Below the pieces are notes generated by a model. That model was given only the letters and a program-made list of their open reading frames with translations, searched no databases and was not told where the DNA came from. From NCBI GenBank assembly GCA_965214415.1, contig CBDCBQ010000003.1:2728001-2792000 (forward strand): a stretch of DNA of 64,000 bases. The letters run 5' to 3'. The position numbers were made by a program, and so were the translations under genes. Numbering within the stretch: the stretch's first letter is position 1; each line of letters starts with the position of its first letter. This document shows, piece by piece, positions 1-8,580 of this stretch. Origin of the DNA: RH-AL1 sp965214415. GTDB lineage: Bacteria > Pseudomonadota > Alphaproteobacteria > Rhizobiales > Beijerinckiaceae.

Positions 1-897
1 GACGTGGTCGCGACCGTGCGCGTCGCAGAGAAACGCCTCGGTGCGATCGCAGGTCCACTTGACGGGACGGCCGACCTTCTTCGCCGCCCATACGCAGACC
101 GTCTCCTCGGCGTAGATGAAGATCTTGGCGCCGAAGCCGCCGCCGACATCCGGCGCGATCACGCGGAGCTTGTGCTCCGGCGCGATGCCGATGAAGGCGG
201 AGAGCACCAGACGCGCGACATGCGGGTTCTGGCTCGTGGTGTAAAGCGTGAAGGATTCGGTGCCGGCGTCGTAGTCGCCGACGGCGGCGCGCGGCTCCAT
301 CGGGTTCGGGATCAAACGGTTGTTGACGAGATCGAGCTTGGTGACATGCGACGCCTTGGCGAACGCGGCCTCGGTCGCATCCTTATCGCCGATGTGCCAC
401 TCGAACACCGTGTTTTGGGGCGCCACCTCGTGGATCTGCGCCGCGGAGGTGCGGGCGTCCGCCGTGTGGGCAACCGCCGGAAGCAGACCGTAGTCGACGT
501 TGATCGCCTCGGACGCGTCCTTCGCCTCGGCGAGCGAGTCGGCGATGACGACGGCGACGTGATCGCCGACGTAGCGCACCTTGCCTTGCGCCAGCGCCGG
601 GTGCGCGCCGGCCTTCATCGGCGAGCCGTCCTTCGAATGAATCATCCAGCCGCAGATGAGGCCGCCGATCTTGTCGGCCGCGAGATCCTCGCCGGTGTAG
701 ATCGCCACGACGCCGGGCATCTCGGCCGCGGACGCCTTGTCGATCCCGTTGATCGTGGCATGCGCATGCGGCGAGCGCAGGAAGTACGCGTACGTCTGGT
801 CGATACGGTTGACGTCGTCGGTGTACTGGCCCCGACCCGTGATGAAGCGGAAGTCTTCCTTACGGCGCACCGATGCGCCAATACCCGTGCTCGTCAT
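1..897 (-). CDS. coxL: Molybdopterin-binding large subunit, CoxL/xanthine dehydrogenase family (partial, 3' end outside window)
   Basis: The minus-strand frame is open for 299 codons from an ATG at 897 to the window edge. It holds the N-terminal part of a molybdenum hydroxylase large subunit. The start reads MTSTGIGASVRRKEDFRFI, and the GRGQYTDD segment and an APDVGGGFGAK glycine loop typical of CoxL/XdhA are present. These enzymes carry the Mo-molybdopterin cytosine dinucleotide cofactor and oxidise CO or N-heterocyclic or aldehyde substrates with the FeS and FAD subunits. It lies 55 bp downstream of the FeS subunit on the same strand, which fits one operon. The active-site motif that separates true CO dehydrogenase (form I) from other members lies beyond the edge, so the substrate is open. 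Confidence 0.9.
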   Translation of the reverse strand, partial: MTSTGIGASVRRKEDFRFITGRGQYTDDVNRIDQTYAYFLRSPHAHATINGIDKASAAEMPGVVAIYTGEDLAADKIGGLICGWMIHSKDGSPMKAGAHPALAQGKVRYVGDHVAVVIADSLAEAKDASEAINVDYGLLPAVAHTADARTSAAQIHEVAPQNTVFEWHIGDKDATEAAFAKASHVTKLDLVNNRLIPNPMEPRAAVGDYDAGTESFTLYTTSQNPHVARLVLSAFIGIAPEHKLRVIAPDVGGGFGAKIFIYAEETVCVWAAKKVGRPVKWTCDRTEAFLCDAHGRDHV

Positions 898-952
898 CGC
901 GTATCTCCCTTGTGCCGCCCCATACGAGCGGCTTTGTCGATTTGATGCGAAA

Positions 953-1444
953 TTATTCGGCGGCCTGCGCGGCCGGCGCCTTCATCTCGGCGGCGCCCGC
1001 GGCGATCGCCTTGACAATGTTGTGGTAGCCAGTGCAGCGGCAGATATTGCCCTCGAGCTCGTTGCGGATCGTGTGCTCGTCGAGATCGGTGCCGAGCCGG
1101 GCGACCATATCGACCGCGGTCATGATCATGCCAGGCGTGCAATAGCCGCACTGGAGGCCGTGATGCTCGCGGAAGGCCGCCTGCATCGGGTGCAGCATCT
1201 CGCCCTTCGCGAGACCCTCGATCGTGGTGACCTGCGCGCCCTCGCAGGCGGCGGCGAACGTCGTGCAGGCCTTTACCGACTGCCCGTCGACGAAGACGAT
1301 GCAGCAGCCACACTGGCTCGTATCGCAGCCGACGTGAGTGCCAGTCAGGTGCAGCTGGTCGCGCAGGAGGTGAACGAGCAACGTCCGTCCTTCGACGTCC
1401 TTGTGCACCTTTTTACCGTTCACAGTCATCGAGACGGCGGGCAT
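953..1444 (-). CDS. coxS: (2Fe-2S)-binding small subunit of CO dehydrogenase/xanthine dehydrogenase family
   Basis: This 163-residue protein has the two-domain fold of molybdenum hydroxylase small subunits. A plant-ferredoxin-type cluster domain (CDTSQCGCC, then a later Cys) is followed by a four-helix domain with CGYCTPG and ICRCTGY. It shuttles electrons from the Mo site to FAD. The ATG at 1444 is chosen because GGAGG sits just upstream; the frame extends further upstream, but that segment does not look like this family. It is directly upstream of coxL. No FAD-subunit gene (coxM) lies between coxG and coxL here. Confidence 0.93.
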   Translation of the reverse strand: MPAVSMTVNGKKVHKDVEGRTLLVHLLRDQLHLTGTHVGCDTSQCGCCIVFVDGQSVKACTTFAAACEGAQVTTIEGLAKGEMLHPMQAAFREHHGLQCGYCTPGMIMTAVDMVARLGTDLDEHTIRNELEGNICRCTGYHNIVKAIAAGAAEMKAPAAQAAE

Positions 1445-1691
1445 GCGATTCCTCCAAAACGGCTCTTCGGCCAAGCTTGTGCTCAAAATACTGATACACG
1501 ACCAAACGCTCGCGCAACACTGTTCCAAAGTACAGGCCGGCGAAAATAACGCCATGCGGCGGGAGCGCTCTACCCGAGAAGATATAACGGATCAGACCTA
1601 CGAAAACTTGCGCCAACCGGCGACTTGTAGGGCGCTATAGTCGTCCTGCGATCGCGACCTCCGCAAAAAATCGATCCGCACGCGAACTCGG

Positions 1692-2162
1692 CTACTCCTC
1701 CACGGGCGCGGGCACGGCGGACTGTCCGGTGACGACCTGATTGAGCCGCGAAAAAAAGTCGGCGGCGAGCTTCTTCGCCGTCCCGTCGATCAGGCGCGCG
1801 CCAAGCTGGGCGATCTTGCCGCCGATATCGGCCTTCACGGTGTAGTTCAAGTCGGTCGCCTCGCCGTCCGCCACCAGGCTCACCTTGGCCGAGCCCTTGG
1901 CATGGCCGGCGACGCCGCCCGAGCCTTCACCGGAGATCGTGTAGCCGTTCGGCGGATCGAGATCGGAAAGGGTGACCTTGCCGGAAAACGAAACCTTCAT
2001 CGGGCCGATCTTCAGCTTGACCACGGCCTTCAGCTCGTCGTCGCCGACCTTCTCGATGGTCTGGCATCCGGGGATGCATTGTTTGAGAACCTCGGTGTCG
2101 TTCAGCGCCGCGTAGACCGTCTCGCGCGAGGCCTCGATCTTCTGCGTCCCCGACATGTCCAT
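1692..2162 (-). CDS. coxG: SRPBCC-family protein, carbon monoxide dehydrogenase subunit G
   Basis: This 156-residue CoxG-like SRPBCC protein begins MDMSGTQKIEASRE and contains CIPGCQ and GEGSGGVAGHAKG stretches typical of the family. CoxG proteins bind hydrophobic ligands and help place or mature the Cox enzyme at the membrane. The ATG at 2162 follows a G-rich ribosome-binding sequence. It is the first gene of the leftward cox group, about 250 bp upstream of coxS. That spacer contains no convincing gene. Confidence 0.88.
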   Translation of the reverse strand: MDMSGTQKIEASRETVYAALNDTEVLKQCIPGCQTIEKVGDDELKAVVKLKIGPMKVSFSGKVTLSDLDPPNGYTISGEGSGGVAGHAKGSAKVSLVADGEATDLNYTVKADIGGKIAQLGARLIDGTAKKLAADFFSRLNQVVTGQSAVPAPVEE

Positions 2163-2480
2163 GGCAGCCCCCCATCTTTGTTTTTCTCCCCGGCCGCGGC
2201 CGGGTGTCGCGCTTCGCGCTGCCGGCAAATAACGCCGTGCTTGGCAAGCACGTCAAGTATCGGCAGACGTCGCCGGCCGAGCACTATAGTCGAGGAGGAA
2301 TAACGAGAAAATTCCGGATTTCTCGAGCGACGATGCCATGCCGGCTCGGGGCAGGCGAGAAAGGGCTGGCGCGGAAAGCGATCCCGGCAGCGCACGTAAC
2401 GACCTCGCGCCTGCTCTCAGTAACGTAGAAGTAATATTTACGGACCTAAATGCGACATCCATCCTTCTTGTCGCAGGATC

Positions 2481-3122
2481 ATGTATTACTTACGTAACGT
2501 CAGGCATCTCTCGCGCCTTTGGGGCTTCTTTCGCGATACTGCCGGTACAAGTGCCGTCGAATTCGGCCTCGTCGCCGTCCCCTTTCTCGGGCTGATGCTG
2601 ACCGTCTTCGAAACGGGTTTCATGTACTGGACAAACGAAGGGCTTGAGGCGTCGGTGCAAAAGGCGTCCCGCAACCTTCTGACCGGCGCCGCCCAAGCAG
2701 CCGGCATCTCGACCGGCGATCAGTTCCGCACGACGTACCTCTGTCCCTCGAGCGGTCAGGTTCTGCCAAGCTTCATCGACTGCACGAAGCTGATCGTCGA
2801 CGTCCGCTCCGTCTCGTCGTCGACCCCTTACGCCTCGCTAGCGGCGTTGGACACGAGCAGCGACTTCACCGCGAGCGCGTCGAGCCGACAGTTCTGCCCC
2901 GGCCGGCCAGGCGCCATCACCATCGTGCGCGTGGCCTATCCGATGCCGGTATTTCTGCCGACCATCGTCGGCACGAGCACTTCGACGATCCAGATGTCGA
3001 CGTCCGGCCTCGCCAGCGGCGTCCCCGGCACGACGGGCTTCACCCATCTTCTCGTCGGGACCGCCGTCTTCCAGACCGAGCCGTACGATTCGTCCGCCTT
3101 CACGCCGGCAAGCGGATGTTGA
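2481..3122 (+). CDS. TadE-like pilus assembly pseudopilin
   Basis: This 213-residue protein has a short positively charged N-terminus, then GTSAVEFGLVAVPFLGLML and the rest of a single hydrophobic helix, which is the TadE signature around the Glu of the prepilin motif. TadE and TadF/G are minor pseudopilins of the Flp (tight adherence) type IVb pilus. The rest is a Ser/Thr-rich periplasmic domain with several Cys. The ATG has GGA upstream. The stop overlaps the start of the next tad-like gene by 7 bp, so the pair is probably translationally coupled. Confidence 0.85.
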   Translation: MYYLRNVRHLSRLWGFFRDTAGTSAVEFGLVAVPFLGLMLTVFETGFMYWTNEGLEASVQKASRNLLTGAAQAAGISTGDQFRTTYLCPSSGQVLPSFIDCTKLIVDVRSVSSSTPYASLAALDTSSDFTASASSRQFCPGRPGAITIVRVAYPMPVFLPTIVGTSTSTIQMSTSGLASGVPGTTGFTHLLVGTAVFQTEPYDSSAFTPASGC

Positions 3123-3829
3123 CCCTGGCGCGGGCCTCGAAACTCTCGACACGTACGCTATCAGGCTTGCGACGGACGCTCGCCGACCGGCGCGGCGTCG
3201 CGGCGGTCGAATTCGCGATCATCATGCCGCTGATCCTCCTCATGTACATCGGCAGTCTCGACGTGACGCGCGGCGTCATGGCGAGCCGCAAGGTCGCCAT
3301 CCTGTCGCGCACGGTTTCCGATCTCGTCTCGCAGCAGGCGACGACCGCCCCGCTGTCGACCTCGACGGTCTCGCTCATCTTCACCGCGGCCTCGTCGATC
3401 ATGGCGCCCTACTCGACGACGGGCCTGAAGATCACCGCCTCGGCGATCGACATCAAGGCGAAGGGCGACGGCACATGCTGCCAGGCCGTGGTGCGCTGGT
3501 CGTTCACGCAGGGCGGCACGCTTCGCGCCTGCACGACGCCGCTGACCCAGGTCGCGGATGGCACCGCGCCGACGAGCACCAACATTCCCGTCTCGATCAT
3601 CAACGGCACCAAGGCCGGCGGCTTCGGCTATTCGAGCGGCGCGAGTTCGTATCTCATCATCGCCGACGTGTCCTACACCTACGTGCCGTTCTTCCAGCAG
3701 GCCGTCGCCTGGTTCATGAACGGCATGACGAAGACGACCTACATGGTGCCGCGCTCGACCACCGGGCCGCTCACGCTGGCGAGCCCGATCGTCGCGGCGA
3801 CGGGCCAGAGCGGCATCGCCTGCTTCTAG
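3116..3829 (+). CDS. TadE/TadG-family pilus assembly protein
   Basis: This 237-residue protein has a basic N-terminus, then RRGVAAVEFAIIMPLILLMY, again the TadE-type pseudopilin helix. The periplasmic part contains a Cys pair (GTCCQ) and aromatic-rich segments. It overlaps the upstream TadE gene by 7 bp and is its likely partner. On the opposite strand its whole length is covered by the open 3' extension of the SIMPL gene. Confidence 0.85.
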   Translation: MLTLARASKLSTRTLSGLRRTLADRRGVAAVEFAIIMPLILLMYIGSLDVTRGVMASRKVAILSRTVSDLVSQQATTAPLSTSTVSLIFTAASSIMAPYSTTGLKITASAIDIKAKGDGTCCQAVVRWSFTQGGTLRACTTPLTQVADGTAPTSTNIPVSIINGTKAGGFGYSSGASSYLIIADVSYTYVPFFQQAVAWFMNGMTKTTYMVPRSTTGPLTLASPIVAATGQSGIACF

Positions 3830-4582
3830 CTCGTCGATGGCGAAGGTGACCTCCATCTCCGCGCTCAGGCCCTCGACACCGGCCTCGACCGGCATCGCCT
3901 GTGGCGCGGCCGCGACCCGCGCCATCGAGAAGACCGGCGCGCGCCCCGTCGCGGCGCTCGGCCGCTCGATCAGCAGCACGCGGCCGAGCTTCACGCCGGC
4001 AGCCTGCGCCACCATCTCGGCCTGGCGCCGCGCGTTCGCGACGGCGTCGGCCGCGAGCTTGTCGAGGATCGGCTGCGGATGCTCGACCGAAAAGCCGATC
4101 CCATTGAAGGAGTTAATGCCCCTGTCGATGAGGCTCTGCGCGAGCGCCCCCACCTTCGACAGATCGCGGACGCGGATCGCGATCGTGTTGGACGACTCGA
4201 AACCGGTCGCCTCGCGGCCTGTGAAGCGGCCCTGCGCGTCGCGGATGTCCTCGAAGGTCGGTGTGAGGCTCACCGACTGGGTCGCGATATCGGCATCCTT
4301 GATGCCCTGCGCCTTCACCGCGTCGACGACGGCCCCAGCGGTCGCGGCGGTGGCGTCGGCGGCACCCTTCGCGGTCGGCCGCCGGTTCGTCACGCCGAGC
4401 GTGATCGTCGCGAGATCCGGCACGACCTCGGTCGCGGCCTGACCCACGATCGTGACGTGCGGCGTGTCGTCGATGGCATTCGAGTCATCGTCGTCCTGCG
4501 CTTGCGCCGCGTTCGTCGCCGCGAGCAGGCAGGCCGCCGCGAGCAGCACGGAAAGGTTCTTTGTCAAAGGCGCGATCCCCAT
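3161..4582 (-). CDS. SIMPL-domain (DUF541) periplasmic protein with long antisense-overlapping C-terminal extension
   Basis: From ATG 4582 the protein has a signal peptide (hydrophobic core ending AANAAQA-like, TNAAQAQ). A SIMPL/DUF541 domain of about 220 residues follows, ending near EVTFAIDE around 3,836, where family members normally stop. The frame then stays open for another 225 residues, antisense to the TadG-like gene. That tail is Arg/Asp/Ala-rich low-complexity sequence that looks like an antisense shadow. I read the first 250 codons as the real protein. A one-base shift would end it at the palindromic CTAG that also ends the opposite gene. It is the last gene of the operon with DUF190, crcB and the tautomerase. 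Confidence 0.75.
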   Translation of the reverse strand: MGIAPLTKNLSVLLAAACLLAATNAAQAQDDDDSNAIDDTPHVTIVGQAATEVVPDLATITLGVTNRRPTAKGAADATAATAGAVVDAVKAQGIKDADIATQSVSLTPTFEDIRDAQGRFTGREATGFESSNTIAIRVRDLSKVGALAQSLIDRGINSFNGIGFSVEHPQPILDKLAADAVANARRQAEMVAQAAGVKLGRVLLIERPSAATGRAPVFSMARVAAAPQAMPVEAGVEGLSAEMEVTFAIDELEAGDAALARRRDDRARQRERPGGRARHHVGRLRHAVHEPGDGLLEERHVGVGHVGDDEIRTRAARIAEAAGLGAVDDRDGNVGARRRGAIRDLGQRRRAGAKRAALRERPAHHGLAACAVALRLDVDRRGGDLQARRRVGRHDRRGRGEDERDRRGRQRGGRRLLRDEIGNRARQDGDLAARHDAARHVETADVHEEDQRHDDREFDRRDAAPVGERPSQA

Positions 4583-4631
4583 GGATGGTCGCGGGCCGGT
4601 GTCCGGCGCGCGTGGCCCGACCAAGGCGGCC

Positions 4632-4970
4632 TCAGCCGACCGGCTTGCCGCCGTAATGCAGCACCTCGAGTGCCTCGATCGTGACGAGGCCGATGTCGGT
4701 CATCCCCTCCAGCATCGGCAGGAAGGCGCGGAGCTTGGCCTCCTCGTCGACGAGTTCGATGTCCAGCGGCAGGTTGCCGGAGAGATCGAGGATGCTGGCG
4801 CGTTGCACGTGGCCGCTTTCGCCGAAACCGACGACGCCGCGCAGCACCGTGGCCCCGGCGATCTTCGCCTCCCGCGCCCGCTTGACGACGATTGTGTGGA
4901 GCGGCCCGCCCTCGGCGTTCGCGCGCTCGTCCGTGTAGATGCGCATGAGCGCCGCCTGGCCGACCTGCAT
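4632..4970 (-). CDS. DUF190-family PII-like protein
   Basis: This 112-residue protein has the DUF190 pattern: IYTDERA near the start, HTIVVKRAREAKIAGATVLRG, and VVGFGESGH. DUF190 proteins are trimeric PII-like proteins commonly encoded beside crcB fluoride channels. The start at 4970 is one base after the crcB stop, and its GGAG lies inside the crcB end, so the two are coupled. The ATG at 4946 is an alternative start. Confidence 0.88.
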   Translation of the reverse strand: MQVGQAALMRIYTDERANAEGGPLHTIVVKRAREAKIAGATVLRGVVGFGESGHVQRASILDLSGNLPLDIELVDEEAKLRAFLPMLEGMTDIGLVTIEALEVLHYGGKPVG

Positions 4971-4971
4971 C

Positions 4972-5370
4972 TCAGGCTCCCCTCACCTGGTTGATCGCGG
5001 CGCCGGCGACCGAGCCGAGCCACACGCCGACGAGGCAGAAGACGATCGAGACCCCGACGTTGAGGCTCGCCCGCGTCATGTCGCCGTCGCGCGCCAGCGC
5101 CAGCGTCTGCAGGCTGAACGACGAGAAGGTGGTGTAGCCGCCGCAAAACCCGACCATGAAGAACTGCCGCAGGTCCGGCGGCACCAGGATGCGGCCGTCC
5201 GGCCCGGTCATCATCGCGAACAGCCCGATGACGAAGCAGCCCGAGACGTTGGCGACGAGCGTGCCCCATGGAAAGATCTCGCTGACGCCGCGCGCCACGG
5301 TGCCGGAGACCGCATAGCGCGCGACGGAGCCGAGCGCTCCGCCCAGCGCGATCCAGAGATAGGTGAGCAT
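4972..5370 (-). CDS. crcB: Fluoride channel CrcB/Fluc
   Basis: This 132-residue, four-helix membrane protein has the Fluc motifs GGALGSVARY, GTLVANVSGCFVIGL and GFCGGYTTFSSFS; the last holds the Phe-box and TM3-break region. Dual-topology dimers of this family export fluoride passively. The ATG at 5370 is preceded by a GGGA sequence. It sits between the cis-CaaD-like tautomerase and DUF190 in a leftward operon. No fluoride riboswitch was recognised upstream. Confidence 0.93.
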   Translation of the reverse strand: MLTYLWIALGGALGSVARYAVSGTVARGVSEIFPWGTLVANVSGCFVIGLFAMMTGPDGRILVPPDLRQFFMVGFCGGYTTFSSFSLQTLALARDGDMTRASLNVGVSIVFCLVGVWLGSVAGAAINQVRGA

Positions 5371-5422
5371 GCGCGTCCCGTGATTGCCCTTGGCGCTACC
5401 TGCACGCCGCACCGAGGCGGCG

Positions 5423-5863
5423 TCAATCCTCGCGCGCGGCAAGCGCGGCCAGGCGTGCCCGCAACTCCGCCGGCAGCGCCTCGAGCCAGGCCCGCTCGTC
5501 GCCCGGCGCGGGCAGCACGTGGCCGAACTCGACCATGTCGGTCGGCGCCAGCTCGTTGAGGTACACCCAGACGTCCGCCGCCGCCGCGCCGGCGAGGGCG
5601 GCGACGTCGCGGGCGATCGCCGCGACGAGCCCGGTGCGCTGGGCGATCGTGCGCCCGGCGCGGATGTCGCCGCGCACCATGATCTGCGCGTCGCTGGGCG
5701 CGCCGCCGATGTAACGGTGCGCCGCCTCGGCGAACACCACCTGCGCGAAATAGGTCGGCGCCCCCGTCGCCGCCTCGTGGGCGCGCGAGATCGCCCGGGC
5801 GATGGCGGCGCGCCGCGCGCCGTCGAGCTGGCCGTGGCGGGTGGTGACGACGTAGGTGGGCAT
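5423..5863 (-). CDS. Tautomerase-superfamily protein of the cis-3-chloroacrylic acid dehalogenase (cis-CaaD/Cg10062) group
   Basis: This 146-residue protein starts MPTY, so the mature protein has the catalytic N-terminal Pro of the tautomerase superfamily. Numbered from that Pro, it keeps His28, the Arg pair in IRAGR (67 and 70), Tyr100 in WVYLNE and Glu111 in DMVEFGH. These match Pro1, His28, Arg70, Arg73, Tyr103 and Glu114 of cis-CaaD with one three-residue gap. That group hydrates 3-haloacrylates or acetylene carboxylates. Cg10062 has the same six residues but is a poor dehalogenase, so activity cannot be fixed from sequence. It is the first gene of the operon, 52 bp from crcB. Confidence 0.85.
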   Translation of the reverse strand: MPTYVVTTRHGQLDGARRAAIARAISRAHEAATGAPTYFAQVVFAEAAHRYIGGAPSDAQIMVRGDIRAGRTIAQRTGLVAAIARDVAALAGAAAADVWVYLNELAPTDMVEFGHVLPAPGDERAWLEALPAELRARLAALAARED

Positions 5864-5991
5864 GGCGGACTCCCGCGAGCGGAATATCGGCGCATATTAC
5901 ATGCGGTTTTTGCGTCAGGATGCGTCATGCGTCATTGTATGCATGCCGAAAGACCTCGCCGCCGCGGACGCGATGATCCTCGTGGACCAAA

Positions 5992-6490
5992 GGCAAGACG
6001 AAGACCGGTCGGCTATGGACCGCGGTCCGTGACGATCGCCCCTACGGCGGCGCCGATCCGCCGGCCGCCTTCTACGTCTACTCGCCCGATCGTGGCGGCG
6101 CGCTTCCCGAGGCATTCCTGCGCACTTGGTCCGGCATCACGCAGGCCGACGCCTACGCCGGCTTCAACAAGTTGTACGAGCCGGGGCGCTTGCCCGGCAC
6201 GATCCTCGAGGCGGGATGCTGGGCGCACTGGCGGCACAAGTTCCACGAGATCGCCGCGCTCAAGAGGGCGCCGATCGCCGTCGAGGCCGTGACGCGTAAC
6301 GACGCCATCTTCGCGATCGAACGCACCATCAACGGCTCGACGCCTTCCGAAAGACAAGCCGTGCGAGACCAAACGATGAAGCCTCCCGTCGCCGAGCTCC
6401 TCGCCTAGCTGAACGGGCAGCGTCGCACCCTATCGTCGAAGTCCGAGACCGCCAAGGCTTTGGACTACGGACTGAAGCGGAGGCCGGCCT
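5992..6490 (+). pseudogene. IS66-family transposase (TnpC) remnant
   Basis: The frame beginning GKTKTGRLWT continues with RDDRPYGG, DPPAAFYVYSPDRGG, QADAYAGF, ACWAH-like GCWAHWRHKF and IERTING, all IS66 TnpC signatures. It hits an in-frame TAG at 6406-6408, then continues with SKSETAKALDYGLKR, also IS66, before homology is lost. The N-terminal helix-turn-helix and the C-terminal NNxAER region are absent. It is a dead internal fragment. Confidence 0.85.
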
Positions 6491-6552
6491 TCTATGTTGT
6501 CGGCCAAGATCAGCGCGTACGCGTTCGGATCCAAACAGCACACCCTGCCACG

Positions 6553-8559
6553 TCAATTCGGTGAGTGGGTTTGCGCGTCATTAGTGGATGCAGTTGTTGC
6601 GCTTGCGATCCCCTCCAGCGTTCGCAGCTCGGCCGCGAGATCCTTCATGCTGGTTTCGCCCTTCTTCAGTACGCGGTCGGCGCTGGCAAGCTGCTGCTGC
6701 TCAGCCCTTGAGATGTCCCGGGCGCTGAGCACCACGACAGGAATATCAGAGCATCCGGGCGTTTCCCGAAGTCGGTGCAGAAAGGCGAAGCCGTCCATCA
6801 CCGGCATCGTCAAATCAAGGAGGATCAGGTGCGGAGGCGTGTGCATCACCCGCTCCAGCGCCTCCGCGCCGTTCGCGGCCTCCTGCACCGCCCAGCCATT
6901 CTTCTCCAGCATCACACGGAGCCGATCACGAGCGTTCGCATCATCGTCCACGACCAGAACCTCGCCGCCCGTCTGGTGGTATTGCTCCATGACGGTCTTC
7001 AGTCGCGACCAATCGACGGGCTTCGGGACGGCATCGGCAGCGCCCATCGCCGTGCTGAGGCCGACTTCCGCCACAAAGCTGACCATCACAACCGGCACAT
7101 GCGCTGTGCCAGCGTCCGCTTTCAGTGCCTTGAGGACCGACCATCCGTCCATGTCGGGCATCATCACGTCGAGGAGGATGACGCGGGGCTTTAGCGACCG
7201 TGCCATTGCCAGCCCGCTACGGCCGTCGCTCGCAGTGCGCACTGTGAAGTTCTGGCGATGCAGGAAGCGGGTCATGAGATCGCGTTGACTGGCCTCATCG
7301 TCGATAACCAGAACGAGGTCGCGCGCAGCGTCGACAGGCGCATCTTCGCCGGCCGGTGGGGTCTCGTTTACATCATCTGGCTCGGCATCTGGCGCCGTTG
7401 CCAAGACGCGAAGGGTGAAGCAGGTGCCTTTTCCCTCCGTGCTTTCCACCGTGATATCGCCACCAAGCAGCTTGCTGAACGCGCGGCTTAGGGCAAGGCC
7501 CAGTCCGGTCCCGCCGAACTTGCGCGTTGTGGTCTCGTCGGCCTGGGTGAATCGCTGGAACAGGCGCTGAACCTGCTCAGGCGTCATGCCGATGCCGCTG
7601 TCCTCGATTGCGAAGGTGAGCCAATCGCCGGCCGGAGACGCTTCACGCCTGACCCGCAGAGTGATGCGACCGTTCTCCGTGAACTTGCAGGCGTTACTCA
7701 GGAGGTTGAACAGGCATTGTCGAAGCTTCACGGCATCCGAGTGCATCGTTCCAAGATCGTCTGCGAGATCGAGCGTGAGCGTGTTCGACTTTGTGCGGAC
7801 GAGCGTGTCAACGGTGGCCGCGGCATCTCGTGTGAAGGTGGCCACCTCAATGTCTTCGGCGAAGATCTCCATCTTGTTCGCCTCGACCTTGCTGAGATCG
7901 AGCACGTCGTTGATCAAGGTGAGCAGGTGTTTGGCATTCGACTTGATCTTGGCGAGATCGGGCGACAGATCGCCCACGCCCAGCTCCTCGACTTCCTCCT
8001 CGAGAAGCTCCGTATAGCCAATAACCGCCGATAACGGCGTTCGCAGCTCGTGGCTCATGTTGGCCAAGAAGGCGCTTTTCGCCGCGTTCGCGGCTATCGC
8101 CTCCTCCTTCGCAGCTTCCGCCTTCTGGTTGGCGACAGCCAGTGTCGTTTGACTTGTCAGGAGGACCGCGTTGACTTCGCTCAGGCGAGCCAACGAGGCT
8201 TCATTCTCGAAGATAACTCTGCGAAGGGCGTCGCACACCTCGACCATCGCGCCACCAACAAGCAGATATTCAACGAGCGCGACGATCTCCTTGGAGGAGA
8301 GCTGCCAGCCGTGCGGGTCGTCCTTGACGAAGAAGCCCGCCGCGAACACCGCCGACAAGCCTATGCCGACCAGCCCTGGCCCACGTCCAAACGCGACACT
8401 GATCAGAAACACCGCTGGCAGGTAGAGGAGGAAAGGCGCGGTATCGAGCGGCACCGCCAGCCGAAACAAAGTGATGAAGCTCAGGGATACGAACACAGAA
8501 CCATAGCGTACCCAGATGCTGGGGCTGCGGCCGACCAAAGAGCTCAGAAACCGATGCAT
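6553..8559 (-). CDS. Hybrid sensor histidine kinase with two C-terminal receiver domains
   Basis: This 668-residue protein has an N-terminal DUF4118-like membrane region (about residues 20-118). A short coiled segment leads to HisKA with SHELRTPL (phospho-accepting His about 170). HATPase_c follows (NLLSNACKF, DSGIGM, GTGLGL). Two receiver domains have phospho-acceptor Asp about 464 (ILLDVMMP) and 582 (ILLDLTMP). The ATG at 8559 is chosen because GAGGAG lies nine bases upstream; a TTG 21 bp further out is less likely. With no periplasmic sensor loop, the DUF4118 membrane region is the probable input. No response-regulator partner is adjacent. Confidence 0.92.
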   Translation of the reverse strand: MHRFLSSLVGRSPSIWVRYGSVFVSLSFITLFRLAVPLDTAPFLLYLPAVFLISVAFGRGPGLVGIGLSAVFAAGFFVKDDPHGWQLSSKEIVALVEYLLVGGAMVEVCDALRRVIFENEASLARLSEVNAVLLTSQTTLAVANQKAEAAKEEAIAANAAKSAFLANMSHELRTPLSAVIGYTELLEEEVEELGVGDLSPDLAKIKSNAKHLLTLINDVLDLSKVEANKMEIFAEDIEVATFTRDAAATVDTLVRTKSNTLTLDLADDLGTMHSDAVKLRQCLFNLLSNACKFTENGRITLRVRREASPAGDWLTFAIEDSGIGMTPEQVQRLFQRFTQADETTTRKFGGTGLGLALSRAFSKLLGGDITVESTEGKGTCFTLRVLATAPDAEPDDVNETPPAGEDAPVDAARDLVLVIDDEASQRDLMTRFLHRQNFTVRTASDGRSGLAMARSLKPRVILLDVMMPDMDGWSVLKALKADAGTAHVPVVMVSFVAEVGLSTAMGAADAVPKPVDWSRLKTVMEQYHQTGGEVLVVDDDANARDRLRVMLEKNGWAVQEAANGAEALERVMHTPPHLILLDLTMPVMDGFAFLHRLRETPGCSDIPVVVLSARDISRAEQQQLASADRVLKKGETSMKDLAAELRTLEGIASATTASTNDAQTHSPN

Positions 8560-8580
8560 GCTAGCCGCTCCTCGGTGCAA

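Noticed and set aside
4..945. Long plus-strand open frame opposite coxL
   Set aside because: The Arg/Asp/Val-rich protein has no family features, and the minus strand encodes a clear CoxL N-terminus.
1413..1616. Minus-strand 67-codon frame upstream of coxS
   Set aside because: It overlaps the coxS start in another frame, has no family features and no ribosome-binding site.
5371..5422. Fluoride riboswitch before crcB
   Set aside because: The 52-bp spacer is too short and lacks the conserved core; no such motif was seen upstream of the tautomerase gene either.
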